A stretch of 64,000 nt of DNA from NCBI RefSeq assembly GCF_001957135.1, contig NZ_MPHK01000003.1, positions 235,585 to 299,584 of the forward strand. The letters run 5' to 3'. The first letter of the stretch is position 1; each line of letters starts with the position of its first letter. The stretch is from Shewanella sp. UCD-KL21 (GTDB lineage Bacteria > Pseudomonadota > Gammaproteobacteria > Enterobacterales > Shewanellaceae). This document shows, piece by piece, positions 27,857-38,011 of this stretch. Position numbers and translations under genes: made by a program. The notes beneath the pieces are model-generated. The model worked only from the letters and a program-made list of their open reading frames with translations, did not search any database and was not told where the DNA came from.

Positions 27857-30580
27857 TTAGAACTTGTAGTTCGCACCTAACATGTAGTTACGACCATAGT
27901 TTTGGTAATCACGCACATGACGAGCATCATCACCAGTATATGAAGTGAATGGCTCATTAGTTAAGTTACTCACTTGCAATAACACTGACAAACCATATAA
28001 GGCATCAATACCACTTTCAGAGAAGTCATAACCAATTTGCGCATCAACCACAGTCTCAGCTTTAACATTAACATTTTGACGAGTTAAGCTGATTGCGGTG
28101 ACTTCACCTAAGAAGTCACTACGGTAGCGAGAGCTAACTCGTGCTTCAAAGCCAGAGTTTTCATAGTAAACCGTCGCATTGAAGGTTTTCTCTGAAAGAC
28201 CTGGTAATTTTGTTGGCTCGCTATCAGAGGTTTCTTTAACTTCACTGTCGTTGTAAGAACCACTTAATACCGTACCAAAGCCTTCTAGCGCATCAGCCCA
28301 CATACCAAAGTCCATAGAGAATGACGCTTCAATACCTTGAACATAACCGCCTTGACCGTTTTGCCATTGCTCAAATCGACCTACTGGGTTATCACCTGGG
28401 TTTTGAGGTGGAACGATGTCAGTAAAGTCAATAAATGCTGTTTGCTTATAAGTGTAGTTTTCTAAATCTTTATAGAATACCGCTAATGCAAAGTAGCCTT
28501 GATCGCTAAAGTAGTTTTCGTAACTGATATCGTACTGGCGTGCTAACCATGGGCGCAACTGAGTATTACCTGCATTACCAGACCAGTTTACGCCGTCAGT
28601 TGGGTTAGCTTCATAGCTATAACCAATGTTGGAGTTCATTTGGTCCATACGAGCTCGGGTTAAGGTACGGGCTGCAGAGACACGCAACATTTGACCTTCA
28701 GCAACTTCAAACCCTAAGTTAAAGCTAGGTAACCATTCAGTATAAGATGCGCTGTCGTAGTTGGCGTTAGTAACCAGTTCGCCATTTTCTAACGTAGACG
28801 CAGTACCATTAGAGCTTTGGTCTGTTTGAACGGCTTGAACACCAAAGTTACCTGTTAAAGGTACATCGTAAACGTCAGTATCAATGGTTGCCATAACAAA
28901 AGCGGTAGTGACTTCTTCGTTCACATCCCAAGAATTTACCGCACGACTCGCATCAACGTCAGCAACATCAGTTTCTGTGTAGTTGCCATCATTGTAGAAG
29001 GCTAAAGAGTCATAGCTTAATACATCGCCCATGCCAAAGAAGTCTAATGATGTTGATCTTAATAGGTATTTGTCAGGTACTGTCATCACATAGTTAGGAT
29101 CAGTTCCATCATAGCCTTTAAGCGTTAGGAAGTAGCCTTTATCTAATTTAGATTTTTCACGCTCAGTGTAATTCACGCCAAATTCGATACTGCGAACAGC
29201 ACTTTCATCAAACACATATTCAGCAGCTAAACGGAAAGATTTTAGTTCATCTTCAATTTCAGGTTTGTTAATGAAACCATCTTGGGTGTTGTTGCCCAGT
29301 GGGTTACCCCAGCCTAATGGATCGCCTAATTTGATGACATTTGGATCAGAATAATCTAAGTCATGAGTAAAGTTGTAGCTACCATCGCCATTGTAAGCAA
29401 AACCTAAATCGTCGACAGCGCCAACGCCTGTGCCACGACCGGTGCCACTGTAGCTTTCCATACCAATATCAGTACGTTCGGCTTTAGATAGACCGATGTC
29501 AGCTTCCACATTCCAGTTATCATTGATTTGAAATTTGTTATTCCAGCCAACTGATAGCGATTCAGCATCACGTTTGTTGACATCGTTACGTACAACTACT
29601 TCAGCGCCGCGAATAACCCCTTCAGTAACAAGCCCATTTTCGACGTTAGTTGCTTCTATGCCGCCGTTAGCACCCCAAGCTGCTGGTATTTCAATACCAC
29701 GTAAACGTTGGTCATCAGTAAACTTAGAGTAATAAAGGTCTACTTTTGTTTGATAGAAATCATTTGGCGCATATTCAAATACTGCTAAAACACCATCGCG
29801 CTCAAGTTCTGATGAACGAACGAAAGGTTTTGCACCACCTAAAACACTTTCACCGGCATCATTTTCTGGGTAACCCCATGCTTGCCAGCGCTCTTCTTGG
29901 TTAGGTGACATCATTCGAGCGTAACCTAATGCGATACCAATAGTGTCATCTGCAAATTGGTCGATATAAGAAATGCTGCCACGGTAACCGGTATCATCAG
30001 AACCGCTATTTAATGCACCTAGGTCATTCATTTCACCACGAATACCGATAGCGAATGTTTGCTCGCCATGGGTTAGTGGGCTGATTGTTTGCATATCTAC
30101 CGTGCCACCAATAGCTTGAGCCATAACGGTTGCATCCGGTGTTTTGTAAACAACAACGCGATTTAATAATTCAGAAGGGTATTGGTCAAATTCAACACCA
30201 CGGTTATCGTTAACAGACGCTTGTTCACGGCCATTAAGTGTCGCTGTAGTGAAATCCGGCCCCATGCCGCGGATTGAGATGACGTTTGCGCGGCCATCAA
30301 GACGCTGAGCTGAAACACCCGGTAGACGTGCAAGTGATTCTGCGATACTGACATCAGGTAATTTACCGATATCTTCTGCTGAAATAGCTTCAACGATTGA
30401 AGATGAAGACATTTTTAATGATTGTGATTCTTTTAAACTACGACGAATACCAGTGACTTTTAAAACTTCAATTGATTCATCTGCAGTGACAGCATCTTCT
30501 GCTTCAGCAGCGTAACCGTACATACTTGTACTGGCAGCTACCATTGCTAACGTTAGTAAGCTTGGTTTAAATAGCGACAT
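27857..30580 (-). CDS. TonB-dependent receptor, probable malto-oligosaccharide importer
   Basis: A 907-residue outer-membrane receptor. A signal peptide (about residues 1-25) is followed by a short linker with a TonB-box-like segment (SIEVLKVTGIRRS), the plug domain (DIGKLPDVSIAESLARLPGVSAQRLDGRANVISIRG) beginning about residue 55, and a 22-strand barrel ending in Phe (LGANYKF). The layout fits the Xanthomonas/Caulobacter-type carbohydrate receptors. Substrate is inferred from the surrounding amylases and from operator site 3 about 200 bp upstream. First gene of the operon with the halogenase-like and two GH13 genes. Confidence 0.92.
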   Translation of the reverse strand: MSLFKPSLLTLAMVAASTSMYGYAAEAEDAVTADESIEVLKVTGIRRSLKESQSLKMSSSSIVEAISAEDIGKLPDVSIAESLARLPGVSAQRLDGRANVISIRGMGPDFTTATLNGREQASVNDNRGVEFDQYPSELLNRVVVYKTPDATVMAQAIGGTVDMQTISPLTHGEQTFAIGIRGEMNDLGALNSGSDDTGYRGSISYIDQFADDTIGIALGYARMMSPNQEERWQAWGYPENDAGESVLGGAKPFVRSSELERDGVLAVFEYAPNDFYQTKVDLYYSKFTDDQRLRGIEIPAAWGANGGIEATNVENGLVTEGVIRGAEVVVRNDVNKRDAESLSVGWNNKFQINDNWNVEADIGLSKAERTDIGMESYSGTGRGTGVGAVDDLGFAYNGDGSYNFTHDLDYSDPNVIKLGDPLGWGNPLGNNTQDGFINKPEIEDELKSFRLAAEYVFDESAVRSIEFGVNYTEREKSKLDKGYFLTLKGYDGTDPNYVMTVPDKYLLRSTSLDFFGMGDVLSYDSLAFYNDGNYTETDVADVDASRAVNSWDVNEEVTTAFVMATIDTDVYDVPLTGNFGVQAVQTDQSSNGTASTLENGELVTNANYDSASYTEWLPSFNLGFEVAEGQMLRVSAARTLTRARMDQMNSNIGYSYEANPTDGVNWSGNAGNTQLRPWLARQYDISYENYFSDQGYFALAVFYKDLENYTYKQTAFIDFTDIVPPQNPGDNPVGRFEQWQNGQGGYVQGIEASFSMDFGMWADALEGFGTVLSGSYNDSEVKETSDSEPTKLPGLSEKTFNATVYYENSGFEARVSSRYRSDFLGEVTAISLTRQNVNVKAETVVDAQIGYDFSESGIDALYGLSVLLQVSNLTNEPFTSYTGDDARHVRDYQNYGRNYMLGANYKF

Positions 30581-30777
30581 CCATCTTTCCCCTTCTGAAT
30601 GGCCAGCAGCCCTTTATATAAGGTCGAGCTGCTAGATTTCTATTATTTATAATTACAGTCTTTATAGTATTTTTACTTCAGCTTGCTTAAATGACTGCAT
30701 AAGCGCTGAGGTTTATTTCCACTTTGTTGCGGAACGGTAAAGATACTACTCCTAGCATTCTTTCATCGACAACGTTA

Positions 30778-30791
30778 TGCATACGTATTCA
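30778..30791. promoter_or_regulatory. Palindromic operator, site 3 (TonB receptor operon)
   Basis: TGCATACGTATTCA, the same 14 bases as site 2, located 198 bp before the TonB receptor start. Confidence 0.7.
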
Positions 30792-30926
30792 AAGCTTTTG
30801 CAGACTGAAAACGGTCGTATCATCACTTTTTTTTAACATTCAGAAGCTTGTTGGTTGCTTATTTAAGTGGCTGAATTATATCACTTATGTTCTTGTTTTG
30901 TGTTTTTAAAAATTGTATTAATTCTT

Positions 30927-30940
30927 TGCATACGTATGCA
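30927..30940. promoter_or_regulatory. Palindromic operator, site 4 (alpha-glucosidase gene)
   Basis: TGCATACGTATGCA, a perfect 14-bp palindrome and the best copy in the locus, 142 bp before the alpha-glucosidase start. Confidence 0.72.
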
Positions 30941-31081
30941 GCTCTATTGAACCCGATTTCATTATTCACGTATCCTCGAGGCAATTAAATAATAATGACG
31001 ACCAGTTACTAGGTCGCAACATAGGGTTAACCATGGGTGAGGTAGCTATATGGTTAATGCTTTTATTACAGAGGGCGAGTA

Positions 31082-32722
31082 ATGAGTCAGTTATCATGGT
31101 GGCGCGGCGGAGTGATATATCAGGTATATCCACGAAGCTTAATGGATTCAAATGGCGACGGAGTCGGTGATCTACAAGGAATAATTACCAAACTTGATTA
31201 CATTGCTAGTTTGAATGTTGATGCAATCTGGATATCGCCCTTTTTTAAGTCGCCAATGAAAGATTTTGGTTACGACATCAGTGATTACCTCGATGTTGAT
31301 CCTATGTTCGGGACCATGAAAGATTTTGACGAACTGATAGCAAAGGCGCATAAGCTCAATATCAAAATAGTCATCGACCAAGTATTAAGTCATACATCTG
31401 AAGAGCATGCGTGGTTTAAGCAAAGTAAATTAAGTCGTGATAACGACAAAGCTGATTGGTATGTTTGGGCCGACCCTAAAGAAGATGGCACCGCGCCAAA
31501 TAACTGGTTAGCAATTTTTGGTGGATGTGCTTGGGAGTGGGAACCACGTCGCCAGCAATATTACTTGCATAACTTCCTAAAAAGTCAGCCTGATTTAAAT
31601 TTCCATAATCCAGAGGTTCGCGCCGCAGTGCTGGAAAATGTCGATTTTTGGCTTAAAAAAGGCGTTGATGGTTTCCGCTTAGACGCGATTACTTTTTGCT
31701 ATCACGATGAGCAGCTGCGTGATAATCCTGCTAAACCCAAAGATCAACGCCAAGGTCGTGGCTTTAGTGAAGATAACCCTTATGCCTACCAGTATCATTA
31801 TTACAACAACACGAGACCACAAACCGTCGGCTTTATTGAAGAGTTGCGGGCGCTTATTAATCAATACCCAGGTGCCGTGACCTTAGGGGAAGTGTCAGCA
31901 GAAGACTCCTTAGCGACCATGGCTGAATATACCCAAGGCGACGATCGATTGCATATGGCCTATAGTTTTGAGCTATTGACCAATGATTTTAGCGCTGCTT
32001 ATATACGCCAAACAGTTGAAGAACTAGAAGCCAGTATTGGTGACGGCTGGCCGTGCTGGGCCATAGGTAACCATGATGTGCAACGTGTCGCCACGCGTTG
32101 GGGCAAAGGCGAAACTAATCCTGCCATGGTTAAAATGCTCAATGCGATGTTGTTTTCGCTGCGAGGCAGTGTCTGCAGCTATCAAGGTGAAGAATTAGGC
32201 TTAACTGAAGCGCCTATAGAGTTTAGTGAGCTACAAGATCCATTTGGGATTACCTTCTGGCCAATGTTTAAAGGCCGAGATGGCTGCAGAACCCCTATGC
32301 CGTGGGTGAGCGATCATCAACAAGCGGGTTTTTCTGACAGCAGTAAAACTTGGTTACCTATTCCTGCTGCTCATAAAGCTATGGCTGCTGATGTTCAAGA
32401 AGCCGATAGTCAGTCGAATCTACACTCATACCGTCACTTTTTAAAATGGCGCAAGCAATATCCTGCATTGGTGATAGGTGATATCGATTTTATTGATGGG
32501 ACAAATGAGTGTAACAATAATATCTTAGCCTTTGTTCGCTCGTTTGAGTCTGAAAAAATGCTGGTGGTATTTAACTTAGATAATAGTGCCAATACATTTG
32601 ATGCCTCAGCTTATGACATTATTGCAGTTAAAGATGGACACGGTCTTGAATCTGCATCCTTGCAAGCTGACGCTAAACTAACATTAAACGCATTTGGAAG
32701 TTTCTTTGCATTAATTAAATAA
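31082..32722 (+). CDS. Cytoplasmic GH13 alpha-glucosidase
   Basis: A 546-residue enzyme that cleaves terminal glucose from maltose, isomaltose or short maltodextrins. It starts [15 protein letters not shown], typical of the oligo-1,6-glucosidase/alpha-glucosidase subfamilies, and shows [11 protein letters not shown] (region I), [11 protein letters not shown] (nucleophile), [10 protein letters not shown] (acid) and AIGNHDVQR. No signal peptide is present, so it acts in the cytoplasm on sugar taken up by the carriers. It is transcribed away from the TonB receptor operon under operator site 4 and followed by the glucose-type transporter gene after a terminator. Confidence 0.92.
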   Translation: MSQLSWWRGGVIYQVYPRSLMDSNGDGVGDLQGIITKLDYIASLNVDAIWISPFFKSPMKDFGYDISDYLDVDPMFGTMKDFDELIAKAHKLNIKIVIDQVLSHTSEEHAWFKQSKLSRDNDKADWYVWADPKEDGTAPNNWLAIFGGCAWEWEPRRQQYYLHNFLKSQPDLNFHNPEVRAAVLENVDFWLKKGVDGFRLDAITFCYHDEQLRDNPAKPKDQRQGRGFSEDNPYAYQYHYYNNTRPQTVGFIEELRALINQYPGAVTLGEVSAEDSLATMAEYTQGDDRLHMAYSFELLTNDFSAAYIRQTVEELEASIGDGWPCWAIGNHDVQRVATRWGKGETNPAMVKMLNAMLFSLRGSVCSYQGEELGLTEAPIEFSELQDPFGITFWPMFKGRDGCRTPMPWVSDHQQAGFSDSSKTWLPIPAAHKAMAADVQEADSQSNLHSYRHFLKWRKQYPALVIGDIDFIDGTNECNNNILAFVRSFESEKMLVVFNLDNSANTFDASAYDIIAVKDGHGLESASLQADAKLTLNAFGSFFALIK

Positions 32723-32730
32723 TGTAACGA

Positions 32731-32763
32731 TAAAACAGCAACTTAATCTGTTGCTGTTTTTAT
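32731..32763 (+). terminator. Intrinsic terminator after the alpha-glucosidase gene
   Basis: AAAACAGCAAC and GTTGCTGTTTT form an 11-bp stem with a 7-nt loop and a T5 tract, placed between the alpha-glucosidase stop and the next gene on the same strand. Confidence 0.85.
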
Positions 32764-32852
32764 ATTTGCTTTTGGTTTATAAAAACAAGATTCAGTTGCT
32801 AGCAGAGATGCTAGTAATTGGTGATAACAACGATAACAAGAGAATTCATATT

Positions 32853-34124
32853 ATGGCTTCAGCTATTCCAACTGGTTCAACAACAGTGAGCAGTACTGGC
32901 GACGGGAGTTACCGTTTCGCCCTAGTATCGTTAACCTCACTGTTTTTCATGTGGGGATTTATTACCTGTTTAAATGACATTTTAATCCCTCATCTAAAGG
33001 CGGTATTTTCATTAAGTTACACTGAAGCCATGCTGATTCAGTTTTGTTTTTTTGGCGCTTACTTCTTAGTGTCATTGCCTGCTGGCAGTCTGGTTAAAAA
33101 GATAGGCTATCAAAAAGGCATTGTGTCCGGTTTAGTGATTGCGAGTATCGGTTGCGCCTTATTTTACCCCGCAGCAGCACTTGAAACCTACGCGTTGTTT
33201 TTAGGGGCATTGTTTGTATTGGCTTCAGGTATCACCATTTTACAAGTAGCTGCTAATCCTTATGTAAATGCACTGGGCTCTGAAGAAACAGCCTCAAGCC
33301 GCCTAAACTTAACCCAAGCCTTTAATGCATTAGGCACCACTGTCGCCCCATATTTTGGTGCAGTGTTGATTTTGTCAGTCGCAACGGGTGCGGTAGGCGA
33401 GTTAAGCCATGCACAAGCACAAGCAGAAGCAGACGTAGTAAAAATGCCATATCTATTTTTATCTGCCACGTTAGCGGTTTTAGCAGTGATTTTTTCGCAG
33501 TTAAAGTTGCCAGTTATCCAATCCCATAGCGCAGTAGAAACAGATGGTAAGGTTACTTACAAAGGTAAAACCAGCGCGTTGCAAAGCATTCATTTGGTAT
33601 TGGGCGCTGTGGGCATTTTTGTTTATGTTGGCGCTGAAGTATCAATCGGCAGCTTTTTGGTTAACTTTTTAGGTGAAGAGCATATCGTTGGGCTTCAAGA
33701 AGCTGATGCAGCAAAATACATTACCTATTACTGGGGCGGGGCGATGATTGGTCGCTTTATTGGCTCAGCGCTTATGCAAAAAATACCAGCAGGCACCATG
33801 TTAGCCTTTAATGGTCTAATGGCTGCGGCCTTAGTATTAGTTGCGATTAATACCAGCGGTGAAGTGGCCATGTGGGCAATTTTAGCGGTTGGTTTATTTA
33901 ATTCCATTATGTTCCCAACCATTTTTAGCCTAGCATTAAGAGATCTAGGCCCGCACACTTCGCAAGGCAGTGGCTTTTTATGTTTAGCGATTGTTGGTGG
34001 AGCGATCATCCCATTATTACAAGGGGTAATGGCTGATACTATGGGCATACAACCGGCATTTATTTTGCCTGTAGTGTGTTATGCATTTATCATATTTTAC
34101 GGCGCTAAAGGCTCTAAAATGTAA
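32853..34124 (+). CDS. glcP: FucP-type MFS sugar transporter, probable glucose/galactose carrier
   Basis: A 423-residue inner-membrane carrier with about 12 helices. [20 protein letters not shown] in the first helix and [16 protein letters not shown] in the second are the hallmark of the fucose/glucose/galactose:H+ symporter family. It presumably imports the glucose released outside the cytoplasm by glucoamylase and GH97. The start ATG at 32853 (MASAIPTG) is chosen over an upstream in-frame ATG at 32751 that lies within the preceding terminator. No locus operator is seen directly before it, so it depends on read-through or an unseen promoter. Confidence 0.88.
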   Translation: MASAIPTGSTTVSSTGDGSYRFALVSLTSLFFMWGFITCLNDILIPHLKAVFSLSYTEAMLIQFCFFGAYFLVSLPAGSLVKKIGYQKGIVSGLVIASIGCALFYPAAALETYALFLGALFVLASGITILQVAANPYVNALGSEETASSRLNLTQAFNALGTTVAPYFGAVLILSVATGAVGELSHAQAQAEADVVKMPYLFLSATLAVLAVIFSQLKLPVIQSHSAVETDGKVTYKGKTSALQSIHLVLGAVGIFVYVGAEVSIGSFLVNFLGEEHIVGLQEADAAKYITYYWGGAMIGRFIGSALMQKIPAGTMLAFNGLMAAALVLVAINTSGEVAMWAILAVGLFNSIMFPTIFSLALRDLGPHTSQGSGFLCLAIVGGAIIPLLQGVMADTMGIQPAFILPVVCYAFIIFYGAKGSKM

Positions 34125-34147
34125 CCAACAAGCAGACGCTTTATATC

Positions 34148-34171
34148 AGGCAGCCTAATGGCTGCCTTTTT
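34148..34171 (+). terminator. Intrinsic terminator after glcP
   Basis: GGCAGCC, loop TAAT, GGCTGCC and T5, 24 bp after the stop codon. Confidence 0.9.
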
Positions 34172-34285
34172 GTTATTTCACTGCCAATAAATAGGAATCA
34201 ATACTTGCTTAAAAGGCGGTTAACTCCTATGATCCATGCGCTTTTTCTGTTTTATCTTATTTCCATAACTCGTTGAGATCCCCCA

Positions 34286-35503
34286 ATGCTAACTTACCCG
34301 CTCTCAGGCAGTTCATCTGAACTGGTCATTAATGTGTTAACTATGGTGCTAACTGAAGGTAAACCTTTAGATCGTGCTTATTCACATAACTTTTCAGGTA
34401 TGCAATATCCACCTGCGGAGCTAGCAAGAATTACTCTCGTTACTGGTGATATTTTGCGCCGTTTAAACCTTTACTGCTATTTGGTTGATATCAAAGTAGA
34501 AGATATCGAACGTACTGGCTCTAAGTTGTTAAACGGCTGGCATTTATTTCACGATCTTGATTTACCAAAAATGGAATATGCATTACAAGTTGATAGCGCG
34601 CAGTTTGCAGAGCGTCTAGAACTCGCAAAAGCGCAACCAGCATTATGGGATGGTTGCCCTGAATGGTTAGACGAGTTAGGTTCAGCCCAACTTGGCGAAA
34701 AATGGCCTGCCGAAAGAGCGGCTTTAGCTAAAGCGCCAAAGCGTTATATTCGTGCTAACAGCTTAAAAGGCACCCGTGAAGAATTAAAGCAACGATTGAC
34801 TAAAGAGTTGGTCGCTACTGCAGAGGTTGAAGGCGTTGAAAGTGCGTTAGAGATACGTTCAGATTCTGCATTATTCAAAACCGATGCATTTAAACAAGGC
34901 TATTTTGAACAACAAGATGCTGGCTCGCAGCTCGTTGCTGCTGCAGTTGATGCAAAACCAGGTATGCGGGTTGTTGATGCTTGCGCCGGCGCTGGCGGTA
35001 AAACTTTGCACATTGCCGCACAAATGCAAGGTAAAGGTCGTTTACTTGCTATGGATGTCGAGCAATGGAAACTCGATAACCTCAAAATTAGAGCAAGAAG
35101 AGCAGGCGCCCATAATGTTGAAACCCGCATTATCGCTAGCAGCAAAACCATCAAACGGATGAAGTTGACTGCTGACAGAGTCCTACTTGATGTACCTTGT
35201 TCAGGTTTAGGGGTGTTAAAACGTAACCCAGATTCTAAATGGCGTGACACGCCAGAAAGGTTACCGGTATTAATTGAGCTACAAAAAGATATTTTGCAAA
35301 GCTATAGCCGAATGGTAAAAGTGGGCGGAATATTAGTCTATGCCACCTGTTCAATTATGCCTGATGAAAACCGAAATCAAGTTGATGCCTTTTTAGCTGC
35401 AAACCCACATTTTACATTATTAGATGATGAATTAATCTTGGTTGCTGAGCATGGATTTGATGGTTTTTATCTAGCAAGAATGGAACGCACAAGCGAAGTG
35501 TAA
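34286..35503 (+). CDS. RsmB/NOP-family SAM-dependent RNA m5C methyltransferase
   Basis: A 405-residue enzyme of the NOL1/NOP2/Sun family that probably methylates cytosine in rRNA or tRNA. SAM-binding motif DACAGAGGKTLHIAA (about residues 230-245) and the catalytic-cysteine motifs DVPCSGLGVLKRNPDSKW and YATCSIMPDENRNQV are complete. The N-terminal 150 residues differ from standard RsmB, so the target base is uncertain and it is more likely a paralogue than RsmB itself. It stands alone between two terminators. Confidence 0.85.
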   Translation: MLTYPLSGSSSELVINVLTMVLTEGKPLDRAYSHNFSGMQYPPAELARITLVTGDILRRLNLYCYLVDIKVEDIERTGSKLLNGWHLFHDLDLPKMEYALQVDSAQFAERLELAKAQPALWDGCPEWLDELGSAQLGEKWPAERAALAKAPKRYIRANSLKGTREELKQRLTKELVATAEVEGVESALEIRSDSALFKTDAFKQGYFEQQDAGSQLVAAAVDAKPGMRVVDACAGAGGKTLHIAAQMQGKGRLLAMDVEQWKLDNLKIRARRAGAHNVETRIIASSKTIKRMKLTADRVLLDVPCSGLGVLKRNPDSKWRDTPERLPVLIELQKDILQSYSRMVKVGGILVYATCSIMPDENRNQVDAFLAANPHFTLLDDELILVAEHGFDGFYLARMERTSEV

Positions 35504-35535
35504 ATTCATTGTTTTAAAATAAAATCATACCTAAT

Positions 35536-35573
35536 AAAAACAGTGCAGTTAGATAACTTCACTGTTTTTTTTC
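35536..35573 (+). terminator. Intrinsic terminator after the methyltransferase gene
   Basis: AAACAGTG-c-AGTT, loop AGAT, AACT-t-CACTGTTT followed by T-run; one internal mismatch. Confidence 0.8.
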
Positions 35574-35754
35574 TAGCTGCGATATATACCCAATAAAAAG
35601 TAGCATTGCTTTAGTGATAAATGTTAGTGACTAGTCGTAGAGATTCATAAGAAACAAATAGTTACTAGCTTATTGTGCAATTAACCTTAAGAGTGAATAA
35701 TCTGCATTAACGGTAAGTGGTAAAGTCAGATGGTTTATTCTCAAAAGGAATTTT

Positions 35755-37986
35755 ATGGATAGCGGGCAAACTTTTGCATCACAATCAGCAAACTATGATG
35801 TACTAACAACGCGCGTTTCACGTCATGACCGTTATAGCCAAATACTTACCATGCTGTTAGCTGGTTCCCCGTTACGAGAAATTCTGCATTCATTAGTTTT
35901 ATCAATAGAAGCGCAAAAGATCGGTACCAGGGCGTCAGTGCTGTTAATGAGCAATGACAAAAAAAGGTTGTTATCTGGCGCTGCCTCCAGCTTACCTGAA
36001 CAATATAATCAAGCTATTGATGGCATCGAAATTGGGCCTAAAGTGGGCTCTTGTGGCGCTGCTGCAACCAGTGGTTTAAGGGTTATTGTTGAAGATATTG
36101 CAACTCATCCCAATTGGGCTCTTTATAAAGAACTACCATTAAAAGCTTGCTGGTCTGAGCCCATTATTGACTCTGCAGGCGAAGTACTTGGCACTTTTGC
36201 CATGTATTATGATACCCAAAAGTCTCCATCTGCATTAGATCTCGACTTGATCCAAGAGGCTGCACGTCTAGCGAGTTTAGCCATTGAGCGTAGTCAAGCA
36301 CTGCACTTACAAAGACTTACCAGTAAAATATTCAGTAAGCTGCCTATGGGCTTATTGATCGTTAACGAAAACAATACCATTTTGTTTATTAACCCTGAGT
36401 TTAAAAGTATCTGTGGCGATATTACTGTTGACTCAGAGAGCTTTGAACCAAAGAGCTTTTTCGAACATTCTCAGCAAGAAAATATCACGTCTTTAATGAA
36501 AAACCTTGCTATCGGTAAAACTTGGCAAGGTGAGTTAACAGGCCGCAAACGTAATGGCAAGACCTTTGATGCTGACGTAACAGTAACCTCATTTAGGGAT
36601 TACCATGGTGAACAAAATTGCTTTTCATGGTTGATCAGTGATATCAGTGAACACAAAGATGCAAGCAAGCTTATTCATTTTCAGGCTAATAATGATGCAT
36701 TAACTTGTTTGGCCAATCGTCGTTATTTTGTTAACAAAATCTATGATTATGTTTGGCAGCAAGAGCGCAGCAAGCAAACTGAGGTAGGTTGCTCAATCAT
36801 ATTGATGGATATTGATAATTTTAAATTTATTAATGACAGTTTAGGTTATGAATGCGGTGACAGATTATTAATTGAGGTCTCAAAAAGATTAGCCCCTCTG
36901 TTTTCAGAGCAGTGTATTTTTGCAAGAACAGCAGGTGATGAATTTGGCGTCTTCTTACAAGGTAAGATGTCTGCAAACGAGCTAATAAAGCTTGCCAAAC
37001 AAATCAATCAGGTTGTAAGCAATGTCACTTGGCTTAATAGTAAAACTATTCAAGCTTCAATGAGTATTGGTATTGCTCGTTATCCTGATGATTCCACGGA
37101 AGTAGATGCATTGGTAAATTGTGCTAGCCAAGCAATGCATAATGCCAAACGACAAGGTCGCAATGGCTATCAATTCTTTGACCAAAGCATGCAAAAGAAA
37201 GCCGAAAGAATCGCTTATTTACAGATGGAATTAACCAAAGCCGTAATTAATCAATCTTTTGAGTTATATTTTCAGCCTATTATGTCGGCTCAATCTACGC
37301 GAGTAGAGATGGCCGAATTATTAATACGTTGGCAACTTAATGGCGAGTTTATCTCTCCTGAAGAGTTCATTCCCATTGCAGAGCAGTCAGGCCAAATTGC
37401 AGCTATTGGTAATTGGGTTAGGGAGCAAGCGCTTGATTTTATATATCAACATTGGCTACAAGGTCAGTCAATTTCATTATCAGTGAATGTTTCCACCAAT
37501 GAGTTTATGACGGCAGACTTACAGCACCAATTTATAGCGTGCTTTGAAACATATATTGCCGCTAAATCAATTGTTAATTTTCCTTTTCACTTATTAACCA
37601 TTGAAATTACAGAATCACTGATGATGGAGCAACACGAAAAGATCGAGCAACTACTAAATCACTTACGCAGTTGGGGGATAAAAATAGCCGTGGATGATTT
37701 TGGCACAGGTTATTCGTCATTATCTTATCTGGCTAACTTCCCTGTGGATCAAATCAAAATTGATAAAAGCTTTATTCAAAAAATTGAGCAGGGCCCTAGA
37801 CATAAGGCGCTAGTGGAAGCGATTACGACCATGAGCCATGCTCTTGATTTATCAGTCACTGCAGAAGGTGTTGAAACCCAAGCGCAACTCGACTTTGTTA
37901 AGCAAAACAATGTTGATGCTATTCAAGGCTACTATTTCTATAAGCCTTTGCCTAAACAGGCGTTCATTAAATTACTTGAACAATAA
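35755..37986 (+). CDS. GAF-PAS-GGDEF-EAL cyclic-di-GMP signalling protein
   Basis: A 743-residue cytoplasmic protein without membrane segments. Order: GAF domain (about 20-185, GPKVGSCGAAATSG), PAS (about 190-305), GGDEF domain (about 310-475) and EAL domain (about 490-740). The diguanylate cyclase signature is AGDEF (RTAGDEFGVF) rather than GGDEF; the metal Asp in MDIDNFKFIND is kept. In the EAL domain the signature is ELL (MAELLIRW) but the other metal and catalytic residues appear kept: NVSTNEF, EITES, DDFGTGYSS, IKIDKSF, AEGVET. It could be a phosphodiesterase with a weak or regulatory cyclase domain. Confidence 0.92.
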   Translation: MDSGQTFASQSANYDVLTTRVSRHDRYSQILTMLLAGSPLREILHSLVLSIEAQKIGTRASVLLMSNDKKRLLSGAASSLPEQYNQAIDGIEIGPKVGSCGAAATSGLRVIVEDIATHPNWALYKELPLKACWSEPIIDSAGEVLGTFAMYYDTQKSPSALDLDLIQEAARLASLAIERSQALHLQRLTSKIFSKLPMGLLIVNENNTILFINPEFKSICGDITVDSESFEPKSFFEHSQQENITSLMKNLAIGKTWQGELTGRKRNGKTFDADVTVTSFRDYHGEQNCFSWLISDISEHKDASKLIHFQANNDALTCLANRRYFVNKIYDYVWQQERSKQTEVGCSIILMDIDNFKFINDSLGYECGDRLLIEVSKRLAPLFSEQCIFARTAGDEFGVFLQGKMSANELIKLAKQINQVVSNVTWLNSKTIQASMSIGIARYPDDSTEVDALVNCASQAMHNAKRQGRNGYQFFDQSMQKKAERIAYLQMELTKAVINQSFELYFQPIMSAQSTRVEMAELLIRWQLNGEFISPEEFIPIAEQSGQIAAIGNWVREQALDFIYQHWLQGQSISLSVNVSTNEFMTADLQHQFIACFETYIAAKSIVNFPFHLLTIEITESLMMEQHEKIEQLLNHLRSWGIKIAVDDFGTGYSSLSYLANFPVDQIKIDKSFIQKIEQGPRHKALVEAITTMSHALDLSVTAEGVETQAQLDFVKQNNVDAIQGYYFYKPLPKQAFIKLLEQ

Positions 37987-38011
37987 ACTCAGCAATAGTA
38001 ATACCGTAAAA

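Larger units (their letters stand above)
30581..31081. promoter_or_regulatory. Divergent control region between TonB receptor and alpha-glucosidase genes
   Basis: A 501-bp gap with two operators 149 bp apart centre to centre: site 3 (30778-30791) for the minus-strand receptor operon and site 4 (30927-30940) for the plus-strand alpha-glucosidase. It is AT-rich. No further gene is supported; short frames in both directions lack coding character. The two sites could allow a repressor tetramer loop, although that is speculative. Confidence 0.6.

Noticed and set aside
30724..31151. Short frames in the divergent control region (30724-30909 plus, 30966-31151 minus)
   Set aside because: They overlap operators and the alpha-glucosidase start, show no coding character and have no ribosome sites.
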